Positions 1-7,411 of a DNA stretch of 64,000 bases are shown here, in pieces (position 1 is the stretch's first letter; every line of letters begins with the position of its first letter). Source of the stretch: Curtobacterium sp. MCBA15_009 (GTDB lineage: Bacteria; Actinomycetota; Actinomycetes; Actinomycetales; Microbacteriaceae); contig NZ_MJGO01000007.1 in NCBI RefSeq assembly GCF_001864895.1, positions 64,513-128,512 of the forward strand, in the 5' to 3' direction. The position numbers and the translations under genes are program-made. The notes below the pieces were generated by a model. That model made no database searches, was not told where the DNA came from, and saw nothing but the letters and a program-made list of their open reading frames with translations.

Positions 1-86
1 GGAACGGACTGTGAATGCGCCGGGTCGGGAACGACCCCGCGTGGGACAGTGTTGTGGAGGGGTAGACGAGCGAGAGGAGCACACAC

Positions 87-437
87 ATGGCTGATCGGAG
101 TCTCCGCGGCATGCGGCTCGGGAGTCAGAGCCTCCAGAGCGAAGAGGGCGTCGAGCTCTCGGATCGCAAGCGCGCGGTCTACCAGACGGAATCGGGGGAG
201 ACGTTCGACATCGTCTTCTCCGCCGACGCGGACGTCCCGCAGACCTGGTCGGAGCCGCGCTCGGGTCGCGAGGGCCGGCTGCTCGGTGACGACGGCATCC
301 CCGTCGAGGTCGCCGCAGAGGACGTCAAGGCACCTCGTACCCACTGGGACATGCTGCTCGAACGGCGTTCGCGCGAGGAACTCGAGGAGCTCCTCGAGGA
401 GCGGTTGCAGTTCCTCCGCGCCCGACGCGGCGCCTGA
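87..437 (+). CDS. rbpA: RNA polymerase-binding protein RbpA
   Basis: A 116-residue protein of the normal RbpA length. It binds RNA polymerase and the housekeeping sigma factor and stabilises open promoter complexes in actinobacteria. The N-terminal part (about residues 20-75) matches the RbpA core, with the ERxAVYxTESGETF-like segment near residue 27. The basic linker KAPRTHWDML (about 81-90) and the acidic helical C-terminus from about residue 92 form the sigma-interaction domain. No cysteines are present, so no zinc site is expected. The ATG at 87 follows a GAGAGGAG ribosome site. It is monocistronic and converges on the SPFH gene across a strong hairpin. The family assignment is secure. 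Confidence 0.97.
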   Translation: MADRSLRGMRLGSQSLQSEEGVELSDRKRAVYQTESGETFDIVFSADADVPQTWSEPRSGREGRLLGDDGIPVEVAAEDVKAPRTHWDMLLERRSREELEELLEERLQFLRARRGA

Positions 438-446
438 CCACACCAC

Positions 447-489
447 ACGACGACGCCCGCTCCGGTTCGACCGGGGCGGGCGTCGTCGT
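447..489. terminator. Bidirectional hairpin between rbpA and the SPFH gene
   Basis: A 19-bp stem (447-465 with 471-489, one G-U type pair) closes a 5-nt TTCGA loop. It lies between two convergent genes. No long T-run follows, as is common in high-GC actinobacteria. Confidence 0.75.
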
Positions 490-501
490 TCGTGCACGGG
501 G

Positions 502-1737
502 TCAGCGGCGACCGGACCCGTCGCTGGTGCGGTGACCGGAGGCGTCGTCGGCCGAGCTGGCCGCGGTGCCCGGGGCGTCGGCGGGCTTGTCGAGCGTGAC
601 GTCGGTCTGCTGGGCGGTTGCGTCGTCGGCGGCCGCCAGGTGCGCGTCGACGCTGCGGTTCGACTCGGCGAGCCGGGCGTCGAGGTCGGACTCGGGCACG
701 ATGTCCGCCGCGGTGGCGTCGGCCCGCGGCATGGCGGCGTCCGCGCTGGCTGCTGCCGTCGTGTTCGCCAGGCTCTCGTTCGCGAGCTTCGAGATGCGCG
801 ACAGGAAGTCGGAGCCACCCGCACCACCCGCAGCGGACCCACCACCGGTCCGACCGGTGCTGAAGCCCTTGGCGATGCCGGAGAGCGCCTCGGTGAACTC
901 GCTCGGGATCATCCAGAGCTTGTTCGCGGTGCCCTCGGCGATCTTCGGCAGGGTCTGCAGGTACTGGTAGGACAGCAGCTTCTCGTCGGGGTCACCGGTG
1001 TGGATCGCCTCGAAGACGGTCGCGATCGCCTGGGCCTCTCCCTCGGCGCGCAGGACCTGTGCCTTCGCGTCACCCTCGGCCGCGAGGATGGCGGCCTGCC
1101 GCTGGCCCTCGGCCTCGAGGATCTGCGACTGCTTCGTGCCCTCGGCCTGCAGGATCGCGGCACGACGGCTGCGCTCGGCACGGAGCTGCTGCTCCATGGC
1201 GTCCTGGATGGACACGGGCGGCTCGATCGCCTTGAGCTCGACACGACCGACGCGGATGCCCCACTTGCCGGTCGCCTCGTCGAGGACGACGCGCAGCTGG
1301 CCGTTGATGTTGTCGCGGCTCGTCAGGGCCTCTTCGAGGTTGAGGCCACCGACGACGTTGCGGAGCGTGGTGGTCGTGAGCTGCTCGACGGCACCGAGGT
1401 AGTTCGCGATCTCGTACGTCGCGGCGCGGGCGTCGGTCACCTGGAAGTACACGACGGTGTCGATGGAGACGACCAGGTTGTCCTCGGTGATCACCGGCTG
1501 CGGCGGGAACGAGACGACCTGCTCACGCATGTCGAGCAGCGGGCGGAGCCGGTCGATGAAGGGGACCAGGAGGTTCAACCCTGGGTTGAGGGTCTTGTGG
1601 TACTTGCCGAGTCGCTCGACGATGCCCGCGGACGCCTGCGGCACGATGCGGATCGCGCGGGACAGGACGACGATCACGAAGATGACGACGACCAGGATGA
1701 GGACGAGCAGAGCGATCGTCCCGGCTGAGATGGTCAC
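502..1737 (-). CDS. SPFH/Band 7 (stomatin-like, QmcA type) membrane protein
   Basis: A 411-residue protein with one N-terminal membrane span (about residues 4-28), then a Band 7/SPFH domain (about 30-260, including ASAGIVERLGKYHKTLNPG). A helical segment with repeated AEG triplets (about 235-290) is the usual stomatin oligomerisation helix. The C-terminus is low-complexity and Ala/Asp/Ser-rich. SPFH proteins scaffold membrane microdomains and often pair with NfeD, which is the upstream gene here. I chose the GTG at 1737 because it overlaps the nfeD stop (GTGA) and places the membrane span at the N-terminus; a longer in-frame reading upstream has no membrane-protein character. Precise function is unknown. 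Confidence 0.93.
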   Translation of the reverse strand: MTISAGTIALLVLILVVVIFVIVVLSRAIRIVPQASAGIVERLGKYHKTLNPGLNLLVPFIDRLRPLLDMREQVVSFPPQPVITEDNLVVSIDTVVYFQVTDARAATYEIANYLGAVEQLTTTTLRNVVGGLNLEEALTSRDNINGQLRVVLDEATGKWGIRVGRVELKAIEPPVSIQDAMEQQLRAERSRRAAILQAEGTKQSQILEAEGQRQAAILAAEGDAKAQVLRAEGEAQAIATVFEAIHTGDPDEKLLSYQYLQTLPKIAEGTANKLWMIPSEFTEALSGIAKGFSTGRTGGGSAAGGAGGSDFLSRISKLANESLANTTAAASADAAMPRADATAADIVPESDLDARLAESNRSVDAHLAAADDATAQQTDVTLDKPADAPGTAASSADDASGHRTSDGSGRR

Positions 1738-2207
1738 GAGGTGGCCCTTTCTCCGAGGCGGACGACGGCTGTCGACCCCTCGATCGACTCGACGACCACA
1801 GGGGTCCCGAGCGGCGGTGTGCGGTCGGTGGCGTCGGCGGCGATGCGGGCGCTCCAGGTCTCGCCGTTGGCCAGGCGGACCTGGCCGGGAGCGGACGCGG
1901 TGAAGGCCACGGCGACGGTGCCGGGGAGTCCGATGAGGCCGTCCACGTTCGTGCGGTGCGGGTCCGCACCGCGACCGAGCGCGAGCAGCAGGCGGGGGCG
2001 CACGAGCGAGAGCAGCACGAGGGCCAGCACGGCGGCGATGACGGCGGAGAGCCACCACGGGGCGCCGAGCAGTGCGGCCACGAGCCCGCCGGCGGCACCG
2101 GCCGCGAGCATGATGAAGACGAAGTCGAGCGTGAAGATCTCGACCACCCCCAGCAGCAGCACGAGTCCGATCCAGACGGTGCTCTGGATCCAATCGATCC
2201 CGTTCAC
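1734..2207 (-). CDS. NfeD family membrane protein
   Basis: A 157-residue short-form NfeD protein. Two or three hydrophobic segments cover about residues 10-70 (VWIGLVLLLGVVEIF, then two Ala/Leu-rich spans). A C-terminal soluble OB-like domain (about 85-155) contains DGLIGLPGTVAVAF and a run ending in VVRLGER. The GTG start is preceded by GGAGGGAG. It overlaps the SPFH gene by 4 nt, the standard NfeD-stomatin operon. Known NfeD proteins are partners of SPFH scaffolds in membrane quality control; the specific role here is inference. Confidence 0.9.
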   Translation of the reverse strand: MNGIDWIQSTVWIGLVLLLGVVEIFTLDFVFIMLAAGAAGGLVAALLGAPWWLSAVIAAVLALVLLSLVRPRLLLALGRGADPHRTNVDGLIGLPGTVAVAFTASAPGQVRLANGETWSARIAADATDRTPPLGTPVVVESIEGSTAVVRLGERATS

Positions 2208-2360
2208 GCGATCTCCCTCCCTCGGTCGCGCGCAGCGGCTCGCAGCGTCGCGACGGCCGGTACAACTCCGTTCAACATATCAGGGGCGTCTGACAGCCGT
2301 GCGGGCCGTTGGTAGGCTCGGTGCGCCCGACCGCCGGAAACCCACCAGGAGAACACGACT

Positions 2361-3122
2361 GTGAGCAACCCCCTCGCCCCCGGATCCCTCGCCGACACGC
2401 GCGCCGTCGTCACCGGCTCGTCGCGTGGCATCGGTGCCGACACCGTCGGCTACCTGGCCGAGGCCGGCGCCAAGGTCGTCGTGAACTACCGCAACAAGGC
2501 GAAGCGCGCCGAGCAGATCGCGGAGAAGATCGTCGCCGACGGGGGATCGGCCCTCGCCGTGGGCGCGGACCTCACCGACCACGACTCGGTGCAGGGACTC
2601 GTCGAGACGGTCGTCCGCGAGTGGGGCGGCATCGACCTGCTCGTCCTGAACGCCTCGGGCGGCATGGAGTCCGGCCTCGGCGAGGACTACGCGCTGCGCC
2701 TGAACCGCGACGCACAGGTCGACATGCTGCAGGCCGCGGTGCCGCACATGCCCGTGGGGTCCCGCGTCGTGTTCGTCACGAGCCACCAGGCGCACTTCAT
2801 CGAGACCGCCGAGACGATGGACGAGTACGTCCCGGTGGCGAAGAGCAAGCGCGCCGGTGAGCTCGCCCTGCGCGAACTCATCCCGCAGCTCGAGGCCGCC
2901 GGCATCGAGTTCGTCGTCGTCTCCGGCGACATGATCGAGGGCACGATCACCGCGACGCTGCTCAACCGGCTCAACCCGGGTGCCATCGAGGGGCGCCGCG
3001 AAGAGGTCGGCAAGCTCTACAGTGTCTCCGAGTTCGCCGCCGAGATCGCCCTGGCCGCCGTCGAGCCGATCCCGGCGGACCACACGAAGCTCGTCGGTGA
3101 CGTCAGCGGCTTCACCCGCTAG
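2361..3122 (+). CDS. SDR-family protein with a degenerate catalytic motif
   Basis: A 253-residue Rossmann-fold protein. The dinucleotide motif TGSSRGIG is intact at residues 18-25, and a NASG segment (97-100) replaces the usual NNAG. The strand-5 serine is present in VTSHQAH (Ser141). The YxxxK signature is not intact: the sequence reads YVPVAKSK (156-163), so if Lys163 is the catalytic lysine the tyrosine position holds Val159. It may be non-catalytic, or use Tyr156 with Lys161 in shifted register. The GTG start has AGGAG nine bases upstream. It diverges from nfeD. Substrate unknown. Confidence 0.88.
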   Translation: MSNPLAPGSLADTRAVVTGSSRGIGADTVGYLAEAGAKVVVNYRNKAKRAEQIAEKIVADGGSALAVGADLTDHDSVQGLVETVVREWGGIDLLVLNASGGMESGLGEDYALRLNRDAQVDMLQAAVPHMPVGSRVVFVTSHQAHFIETAETMDEYVPVAKSKRAGELALRELIPQLEAAGIEFVVVSGDMIEGTITATLLNRLNPGAIEGRREEVGKLYSVSEFAAEIALAAVEPIPADHTKLVGDVSGFTR

Positions 3123-3125
3123 CGT
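3120..3125 (+). promoter_or_regulatory. -10 element (TAGCGT) for a leaderless Nudix transcript
   Basis: TAGCGT lies exactly 6 nt before the ATG at 3132, so transcription should start at the start codon. Its TAG is also the stop codon of the preceding SDR gene. Confidence 0.55.
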
Positions 3126-3131
3126 CGGCGG

Positions 3132-3587
3132 ATGACCGCGACGCCCGGCCTCCGCCGAACCTCACGCATCCTGCTCCTCGACCCGGCGGGCCGGGTGTTC
3201 CTGATGGACACCAACGCGCCGTCGTCGGACGGGTTCCACCGGTGGATCACGCCCGGCGGCGGCGTCGACCCGGGGGAGAGCCACCAGGACGCGGCGATCC
3301 GGGAGCTCCGCGAGGAGACCGGCATCGTCATCGACGAGCCGGGGGAGTCGGTCTGGTCGTGGGACTTCGCGGTGGACTGGGACCAGGCCGACCACGACCG
3401 GGGCCACTCCGAGTTCTACGTGGTGCACACCACGGGCTTCACGCTGTCCGACGCCGGGTGGACGGACGACGAGCGGGTCGACATCCTCGGGGCCCGGTGG
3501 TGGACCGCCGACGAGCTCGAGACGACGACGGAGCCGTTCGAGCCCGCAGAACTGCCGGAACTCGTGCGTCAGCACGGCGGGACCTGA
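3132..3587 (+). CDS. Nudix hydrolase
   Basis: A 151-residue single-domain Nudix protein. The box Gx5Ex7REUxEExGU is complete: Gly43, Glu49, then RELREETGI at 57-65. The glutamates Glu61 and Glu62 bind the metal. Such enzymes hydrolyse nucleoside diphosphates linked to another group; the substrate cannot be read from sequence. The gene starts 9 nt after the SDR stop with no ribosome site, but has a TAGCGT hexamer 6 nt upstream, suggesting leaderless translation. Confidence 0.93.
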   Translation: MTATPGLRRTSRILLLDPAGRVFLMDTNAPSSDGFHRWITPGGGVDPGESHQDAAIRELREETGIVIDEPGESVWSWDFAVDWDQADHDRGHSEFYVVHTTGFTLSDAGWTDDERVDILGARWWTADELETTTEPFEPAELPELVRQHGGT

Positions 3588-3705
3588 GCCAGGGGACAGG
3601 AAACCCGTCCGAAACTGAACGTTCGCCGTGTTCGCGGTCTAGCCTGGTTGAGACGTCACCGATCGGCCGCCCGGTCGCTCCGGGCGTCCTGATCGAAGGA
3701 GTCTC

Positions 3706-3972
3706 ATGTCCAGCAACGGCAACGCGCCCGTCCAGACGAACGCCATGGGGATCGCGTCCCTGGTGCTGGGAGTCGTCGGGGTCGCCGGCGGGTTCTTCCT
3801 CGCCATCATCGGCGTCCTCGCCGGCATCGTCGGTCTCGTGCTCGGGCTCGTCGCGCGGCGACGCTCCGGCGGCCGCGGGGTCGTCCTCGCCGGCATCATC
3901 CTGTCGGTGATCGCCATCGTCGTCGGGATCATCGGGTACGTGCTGGTGGCCGTCAACCCGCCGACGGTCTGA
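3706..3972 (+). CDS. Small DUF4190-like membrane protein
   Basis: An 88-residue protein with a short polar N-terminus, a long Gly/Ile/Val/Leu-rich hydrophobic hairpin (about residues 14-48), a basic loop RRRSGGRG and a second span (about 60-83). This layout matches small DUF4190-type proteins common in actinobacteria, whose function is unknown. A good ribosome site (AAGGAG) precedes the ATG. A TAGCCT hexamer at 3640-3645 is the likely -10. Confidence 0.85.
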   Translation: MSSNGNAPVQTNAMGIASLVLGVVGVAGGFFLAIIGVLAGIVGLVLGLVARRRSGGRGVVLAGIILSVIAIVVGIIGYVLVAVNPPTV

Positions 3973-4024
3973 CGTCAGCGGGCCGCACGGCGGCCGAGGA
4001 CGGACGGTCGGGCCGCGCGAGCGA

Positions 4025-4062
4025 CCCGGCCGTTCGTCGTGTTCCCGGCCGTTCGTCGTGTT
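4025..4062. repeat. Two tandem copies of a 19-bp unit
   Basis: A 19-bp unit beginning CCCGGCCGTTCGTCG is repeated exactly twice, head to tail (4025-4043 and 4044-4062). It lies about 45 bp upstream of the -10 hexamer of the small acidic ORF. Confidence 0.8.
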
Positions 4063-4105
4063 CCTCGGCGTCGACGTTCCGCGGACGTCTCCAGGCGGGC
4101 GCGCG

Positions 4106-4111
4106 TAGCGT
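4106..4111 (+). promoter_or_regulatory. -10 element (TAGCGT) for the small acidic ORF
   Basis: TAGCGT followed by 7 nt and the ATG at 4119, again giving a leaderless arrangement. This is the main support for translating the short ORF. Confidence 0.5.
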
Positions 4112-4118
4112 CCGCCGC

Positions 4119-4274
4119 ATGAGCTACAGCCAGCCTGACCCAGCCGAAGAGACCACGCAGAGCGAGACGCCCGAGCAGCCGGACACCGACCAGGACGACC
4201 TGCACGAGCAGGACGTCGAGTCGCCGTCGCTCGAGATCAAGTCCGAGGACGTGCCGACCGAACCGGCGGACTGA
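4119..4274 (+). CDS. Small acidic, probably disordered protein
   Basis: A 51-residue ORF (MSYSQPDPAEETTQSE...) rich in Asp, Glu, Pro, Gln and Ser, with no hydrophobic core and no cysteine. The leaderless promoter-like context and a terminator-like hairpin 31 bp downstream argue that it is real. It resembles in style, not sequence, the 71-residue hydrophilic protein at 48129-48344. Function unknown. Confidence 0.6.
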   Translation: MSYSQPDPAEETTQSETPEQPDTDQDDLHEQDVESPSLEIKSEDVPTEPAD

Positions 4275-4305
4275 CCGTCCCGTTCGGAACGAGACAGCAC
4301 GACGC

Positions 4306-4334
4306 TGGTCGAGTGGGCGTGATCCACTCGACCA
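4306..4334. terminator. Hairpin after the small acidic ORF
   Basis: Perfect 11-bp arms (TGGTCGAGTGG at 4306-4316 and its complement at 4324-4334) around a 7-nt loop, between the convergent small ORF and tetR genes. Confidence 0.7.
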
Positions 4335-4413
4335 TCGTCTTCCACCAGCCACTTCCGGCCCGTCGGCGGAGCGCCGATAATGCATATTATGTCAACTCAG
4401 GTTCGCCCGGGCG

Positions 4414-4992
4414 CTACCCCAGCGCCGCCGTCGCGACCCGGAGTTCCTCCAGCGCCGCGATGACGTGGTGCTCGAGATCACCCTCGGTGCCGTCCGGGGC
4501 GTCCGTCCACGCCGTGTAGCCGCGTTCGAACGCGAGTACGCCGAGCTCCGCGGCGACCCGCGCCGTCGTCGGCGTCGTCCCCCTGGCCTCGAGCGCGTCG
4601 GACAGCGCCACGGCGAGCCCGGCGCTCTTGAGCATGCTGCGCTCCCGGAGCTCGGCGTTCGCGGCGATCGCCGCGGCGATGCTCGGACCGAGTGCGCGGT
4701 TCCACGGTTGCATCGCCGACGAGGCTCGGCGGAGCCCGGACGCCACGGCCTGCATCGGCGTCGCGGACTCCCCTGCGTCCGCCACCCCCTCGGCCAGCAG
4801 TGCGCTGAGGGTCGCCTGGCCGGCGACGAGGATCTCGCGCTTGTCCGGGAAGTGCCGGAACAGCGTGCTCTTCGTCACGCCGGCGCGTTCCGCGATCTGC
4901 GTCACGGTGGTCTCGTCGTAGCCGTGCTCGGCGAAGAGCTCAGCAGCGGCCACCACGAGACGCTCTCGTGCCCCGGGTTCCCATCGCGCCAT
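4414..4992 (-). CDS. TetR/AcrR family transcriptional regulator
   Basis: A 192-residue repressor. The N-terminal helix-turn-helix (about residues 8-55) is typical: AAAELFAEHGYDETTVTQIA, then AGVTKSTLFRHFPDKREIL. The C-terminal ligand-binding half is Ala-rich and not diagnostic. I chose the ATG at 4992 because TATGAT lies exactly 6 nt upstream (4999-5004). It is divergent from the NAD-dependent epimerase-like gene, and two operator-like repeats sit in the shared promoter, so it probably represses both. Inducer unknown. Confidence 0.93.
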   Translation of the reverse strand: MARWEPGARERLVVAAAELFAEHGYDETTVTQIAERAGVTKSTLFRHFPDKREILVAGQATLSALLAEGVADAGESATPMQAVASGLRRASSAMQPWNRALGPSIAAAIAANAELRERSMLKSAGLAVALSDALEARGTTPTTARVAAELGVLAFERGYTAWTDAPDGTEGDLEHHVIAALEELRVATAALG

Positions 4993-4998
4993 GGATCG

Positions 4999-5004
4999 AT
5001 CATA
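4999..5004 (-). promoter_or_regulatory. -10 element (TATGAT) of the tetR gene
   Basis: On the minus strand TATGAT is followed by 6 nt and the ATG of tetR. Operator copy 1 starts 3 bp upstream, so bound repressor would cover the promoter. Confidence 0.55.
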
Positions 5005-5007
5005 CCG

Positions 5008-5057
5008 ACGGGACAATGGTCCCATAGAGTGCTACCGTGATGCGACAACAGTCCCAT
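5008..5057. promoter_or_regulatory. Pair of TetR operator-like sites
   Basis: Two 18-bp sites, 5008-5025 (ACGGGACAATGGTCCCAT) and 5040-5057 (ATGCGACAACAGTCCCAT), match at 14 of 18 positions. Their centres are 32 bp apart, about three helical turns. The first contains the inverted repeat GGGAC-N4-GTCCC and fills the spacer of a TAGAGT promoter (5025-5030) reading toward the epimerase gene. The second lies just after the predicted start point. Confidence 0.65.
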
Positions 5058-5081
5058 CACATTCGAGCACTGGAGCAGGAC

Positions 5082-5963
5082 ATGCAGGTCTTCATCACCG
5101 GCGGCACCGGACTCGTCGGCACCGCCGTCGTCCGCGAACTCACGACCCACGGGCACCGCGTCACCGGGCTCGCCCGCTCCGACCGGGCCGCCGCCGTCCT
5201 CGCCGAGCACGGTGCGGAGAGCATCCGGGGCGACCTCGGCGACCTGGACGGCATCCGCCGAGCAGCATCCACCGCCGACGGGGTCGTCCATCTGGCCTTC
5301 CGGAACGACTTCGGCTCCGCCGGTGCCCTCGACGCCGCGATCGCCGAGGAGACCGCCGCGATCGAGGCGATCGGGGCGACGCTGCGCGGCACCGGCAAGC
5401 CGTTCGTCGTGGTGTCCGGCACCCCGTGGATCGCCGGTCGCGCGTCGACCGAGACGGATCCGCTGCCGGTCGACGGACCGGTCGGCGGTCGGGGCCGCAC
5501 GGTGCAGGCCGCGCTCGGTCTGGCGGAGGACGGGGTCCGGGTGAGCGCCGTCCGACTCCCCCGCACCGTGCACGCGGACGGCCAGGGCGGCTTCGCCGGC
5601 CTGCTCACCGGGATGGCCCGTGACGCCGGTGTGTCCGGCTACCCCGGCGACGGCACCCAGCGGTGGCCGGCCGTCCACGCACGGGACGCCGCGGTGCTCT
5701 TCCGGCTCGCACTCGAGGCAGCGCCGGCCGGCACGGCGTGGCACGCGGTCGCGGACGAGGGCGACGCGGTCCGCGACATCGCCGCCGTCATCGGTCGTCG
5801 GCTCGGACTGCCGGTCGAGTCCGTGCCGGTCGAGCGCTTCGGCCCCATCGGCCCGGTGTTCGCCATGGACCAGCCCGCCTCGAGTGCCCGGACCCGCGCC
5901 GAGCTCGGCTGGGAGCCGTCCCACCCGTCGCTGCTGGCGGACCTGGAGCGCCTCGAACCCTGA
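5082..5963 (+). CDS. NAD(P)-dependent epimerase/atypical SDR oxidoreductase
   Basis: A 293-residue extended/atypical SDR. The N-terminal Rossmann motif is TGGTGLVG (about residues 6-13), followed by strand-end ARSDRAA and GDLGDLDG, typical of NAD(P)-binding epimerase-like proteins. I chose the ATG at 5082 because GGAGCAGG lies at 5072-5079 and the domain starts immediately. An upstream GTG at 5037 sits 6 nt after a TAGAGT hexamer and is a possible leaderless alternative that would add 15 residues. The TetR neighbour suggests inducible expression. Substrate unknown. Confidence 0.88.
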   Translation: MQVFITGGTGLVGTAVVRELTTHGHRVTGLARSDRAAAVLAEHGAESIRGDLGDLDGIRRAASTADGVVHLAFRNDFGSAGALDAAIAEETAAIEAIGATLRGTGKPFVVVSGTPWIAGRASTETDPLPVDGPVGGRGRTVQAALGLAEDGVRVSAVRLPRTVHADGQGGFAGLLTGMARDAGVSGYPGDGTQRWPAVHARDAAVLFRLALEAAPAGTAWHAVADEGDAVRDIAAVIGRRLGLPVESVPVERFGPIGPVFAMDQPASSARTRAELGWEPSHPSLLADLERLEP

Positions 5964-6028
5964 ACCGGACCGAACCCGTCCGAACTCGTCCGGACCGAAC
6001 CGGTCCAGACGGCCCCGTCGGCTGCGGG

Positions 6029-6733
6029 CTACTCGCCGAAGCCGGACCGGACGAGCTCCGCGAGCGCGTCCACCGCGTCCTGCGCGTCCGCGCCGGAGGC
6101 GGCGATCGTGACGACGGCGCCCTTCGGCAACGCGAGCGCCATGATGCCGAGCAGGCTCTTGGCGTCCACGCCGTCGACGCGGACGTCGGCCTCGAAGCGG
6201 GCGGCCGTCTTCACGAACTCGGCCGCCGGGCGGGCGTGCAACCCGGACTCGTTGACGAGCTCGGCGGTGGTGGACGCGGCCACCCCGTCGACCGGGGCGG
6301 TCGACGCGACCGGTGCCGGGCCTCCTGGCAGGGGCGACTCCCCCGCGTCGGGAGCCGCCGTCGCCGACGCGGCGGCTGCCAGGACGGCGTCGACGTCGCC
6401 GCCGGTCTGGGCGGCCACCGCTGCGGCGACCGCACCCTCGACGAGCGGCGCCGGCGAGACGTGCACCCGTGCGCGGTCGTCGTCGTCCAGGAAGTCGAGC
6501 GCGGTGTCGGTGGTGAGGTAGGCGGAGCCGAGGTCGCAGAGCACGACGACCGCGTCGGCGGGCCGGAGCTCCTCGATGCCCGCGGTGATGGCGTCGAACG
6601 ACGTGCCGATGCCACCGTCGTCGGTGCCGCCCGCGGCGACCATCGGCACGTCCGCGGCCATCTGCCGGGCGAGCTCGACGGTCCCGGTGGCGATCGCGGC
6701 GCTGTGCGAGACGACGAGCAGTCCGACGGTCAC
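6029..6733 (-). CDS. dhaM: PTS-dependent dihydroxyacetone kinase phosphoryl donor DhaM fused to HPr
   Basis: A 234-residue two-domain phosphotransfer protein. Residues 1-120 are the EIIA-mannose-like DhaM domain with the phosphorylatable His10 in VVSHS. After an Ala/Pro linker (about 120-152), residues 155-234 form an HPr domain with His166 in NESGLHARPAAEF and a conserved serine segment KSLLGIMAL. It should relay phosphate from PTS enzyme I (not in this window) to the ADP on DhaL. The GTG start overlaps the dhaL stop by 4 nt. The enzyme I domain found in E. coli DhaM is absent. Confidence 0.95.
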   Translation of the reverse strand: MTVGLLVVSHSAAIATGTVELARQMAADVPMVAAGGTDDGGIGTSFDAITAGIEELRPADAVVVLCDLGSAYLTTDTALDFLDDDDRARVHVSPAPLVEGAVAAAVAAQTGGDVDAVLAAAASATAAPDAGESPLPGGPAPVASTAPVDGVAASTTAELVNESGLHARPAAEFVKTAARFEADVRVDGVDAKSLLGIMALALPKGAVVTIAASGADAQDAVDALAELVRSGFGE

Positions 6734-7356
6734 GCTGCGTCCACCGCTGCGCGCAGGAGGTACGCCGACGACTGCGCGCCCGGGTCCCGGTGGCCGATCG
6801 CGCGCTCACCCAGGTAGCTCGCACGGCCCTTGCGGGCGACGAGCGGGTCGGTCGACTCGGCACCGGTGGCGGCGGCGTCGGCGGCCGCTTCGAGCACGCG
6901 CTCGGGAGACTCCCCCGCGGTGGCCGCGGTCGCGGCGGCGTCGACGGCCGCGCTCCAGGCGTCCACCATGGTCTTGTCGCCGACCTCGGCCTTGCCGCGC
7001 GACACGATGCCGTCGCGGGCGGCGGTGAGGACGGCGACCAGCGTGTCGCTGTCGAGCTCGGACGCGTCACCGGCGGCCTGTGCGGCCTTCAGGTAGGCGG
7101 TGCCGAACAGCGGCCCCGCGGCCCCGCCGACCGTGGAGATGAGCTTCGTCGCGACGGTCTTGAAGACGGCGCCGGGGGTGTCGAAGGACCCGGCGTCGAC
7201 GGCCTCGACCACGGCACGGAAGCCCCGGTCGAGGTTCTCACCGTGGTCGCCGTCGCCGATCTCGCGGTCGAGCGTGACGAGCTCCGCCCGGTGCTCGTCG
7301 ATCGTCGCGGCGGTGCGGCGTACCCAGTCGATGGCCCATGCGGTGTCGAGCGCCAA
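6730..7356 (-). CDS. dhaL: Dihydroxyacetone kinase ADP-binding subunit DhaL
   Basis: A 208-residue DhaL. The Mg-ADP site aspartates are Asp30, Asp35 and Asp37 in LDREIGDGDHG, followed by the TVGGAAGPLFGTAYL and GKAEVGDKTMVDA segments of the family. It passes phosphate from DhaM to dihydroxyacetone held covalently on DhaK. The start codon is TTG (7354-7356) with GAAGGGAA upstream; no ATG fits. It sits 55 bp after dhaK and overlaps dhaM. Confidence 0.95.
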   Translation of the reverse strand: MALDTAWAIDWVRRTAATIDEHRAELVTLDREIGDGDHGENLDRGFRAVVEAVDAGSFDTPGAVFKTVATKLISTVGGAAGPLFGTAYLKAAQAAGDASELDSDTLVAVLTAARDGIVSRGKAEVGDKTMVDAWSAAVDAAATAATAGESPERVLEAAADAAATGAESTDPLVARKGRASYLGERAIGHRDPGAQSSAYLLRAAVDAA

Positions 7357-7411
7357 TGCGGTTCCCTTCGTGTGTCCGGCCCGGACGGGCTCGGTGTCGT
7401 GGTGCGGTGGG

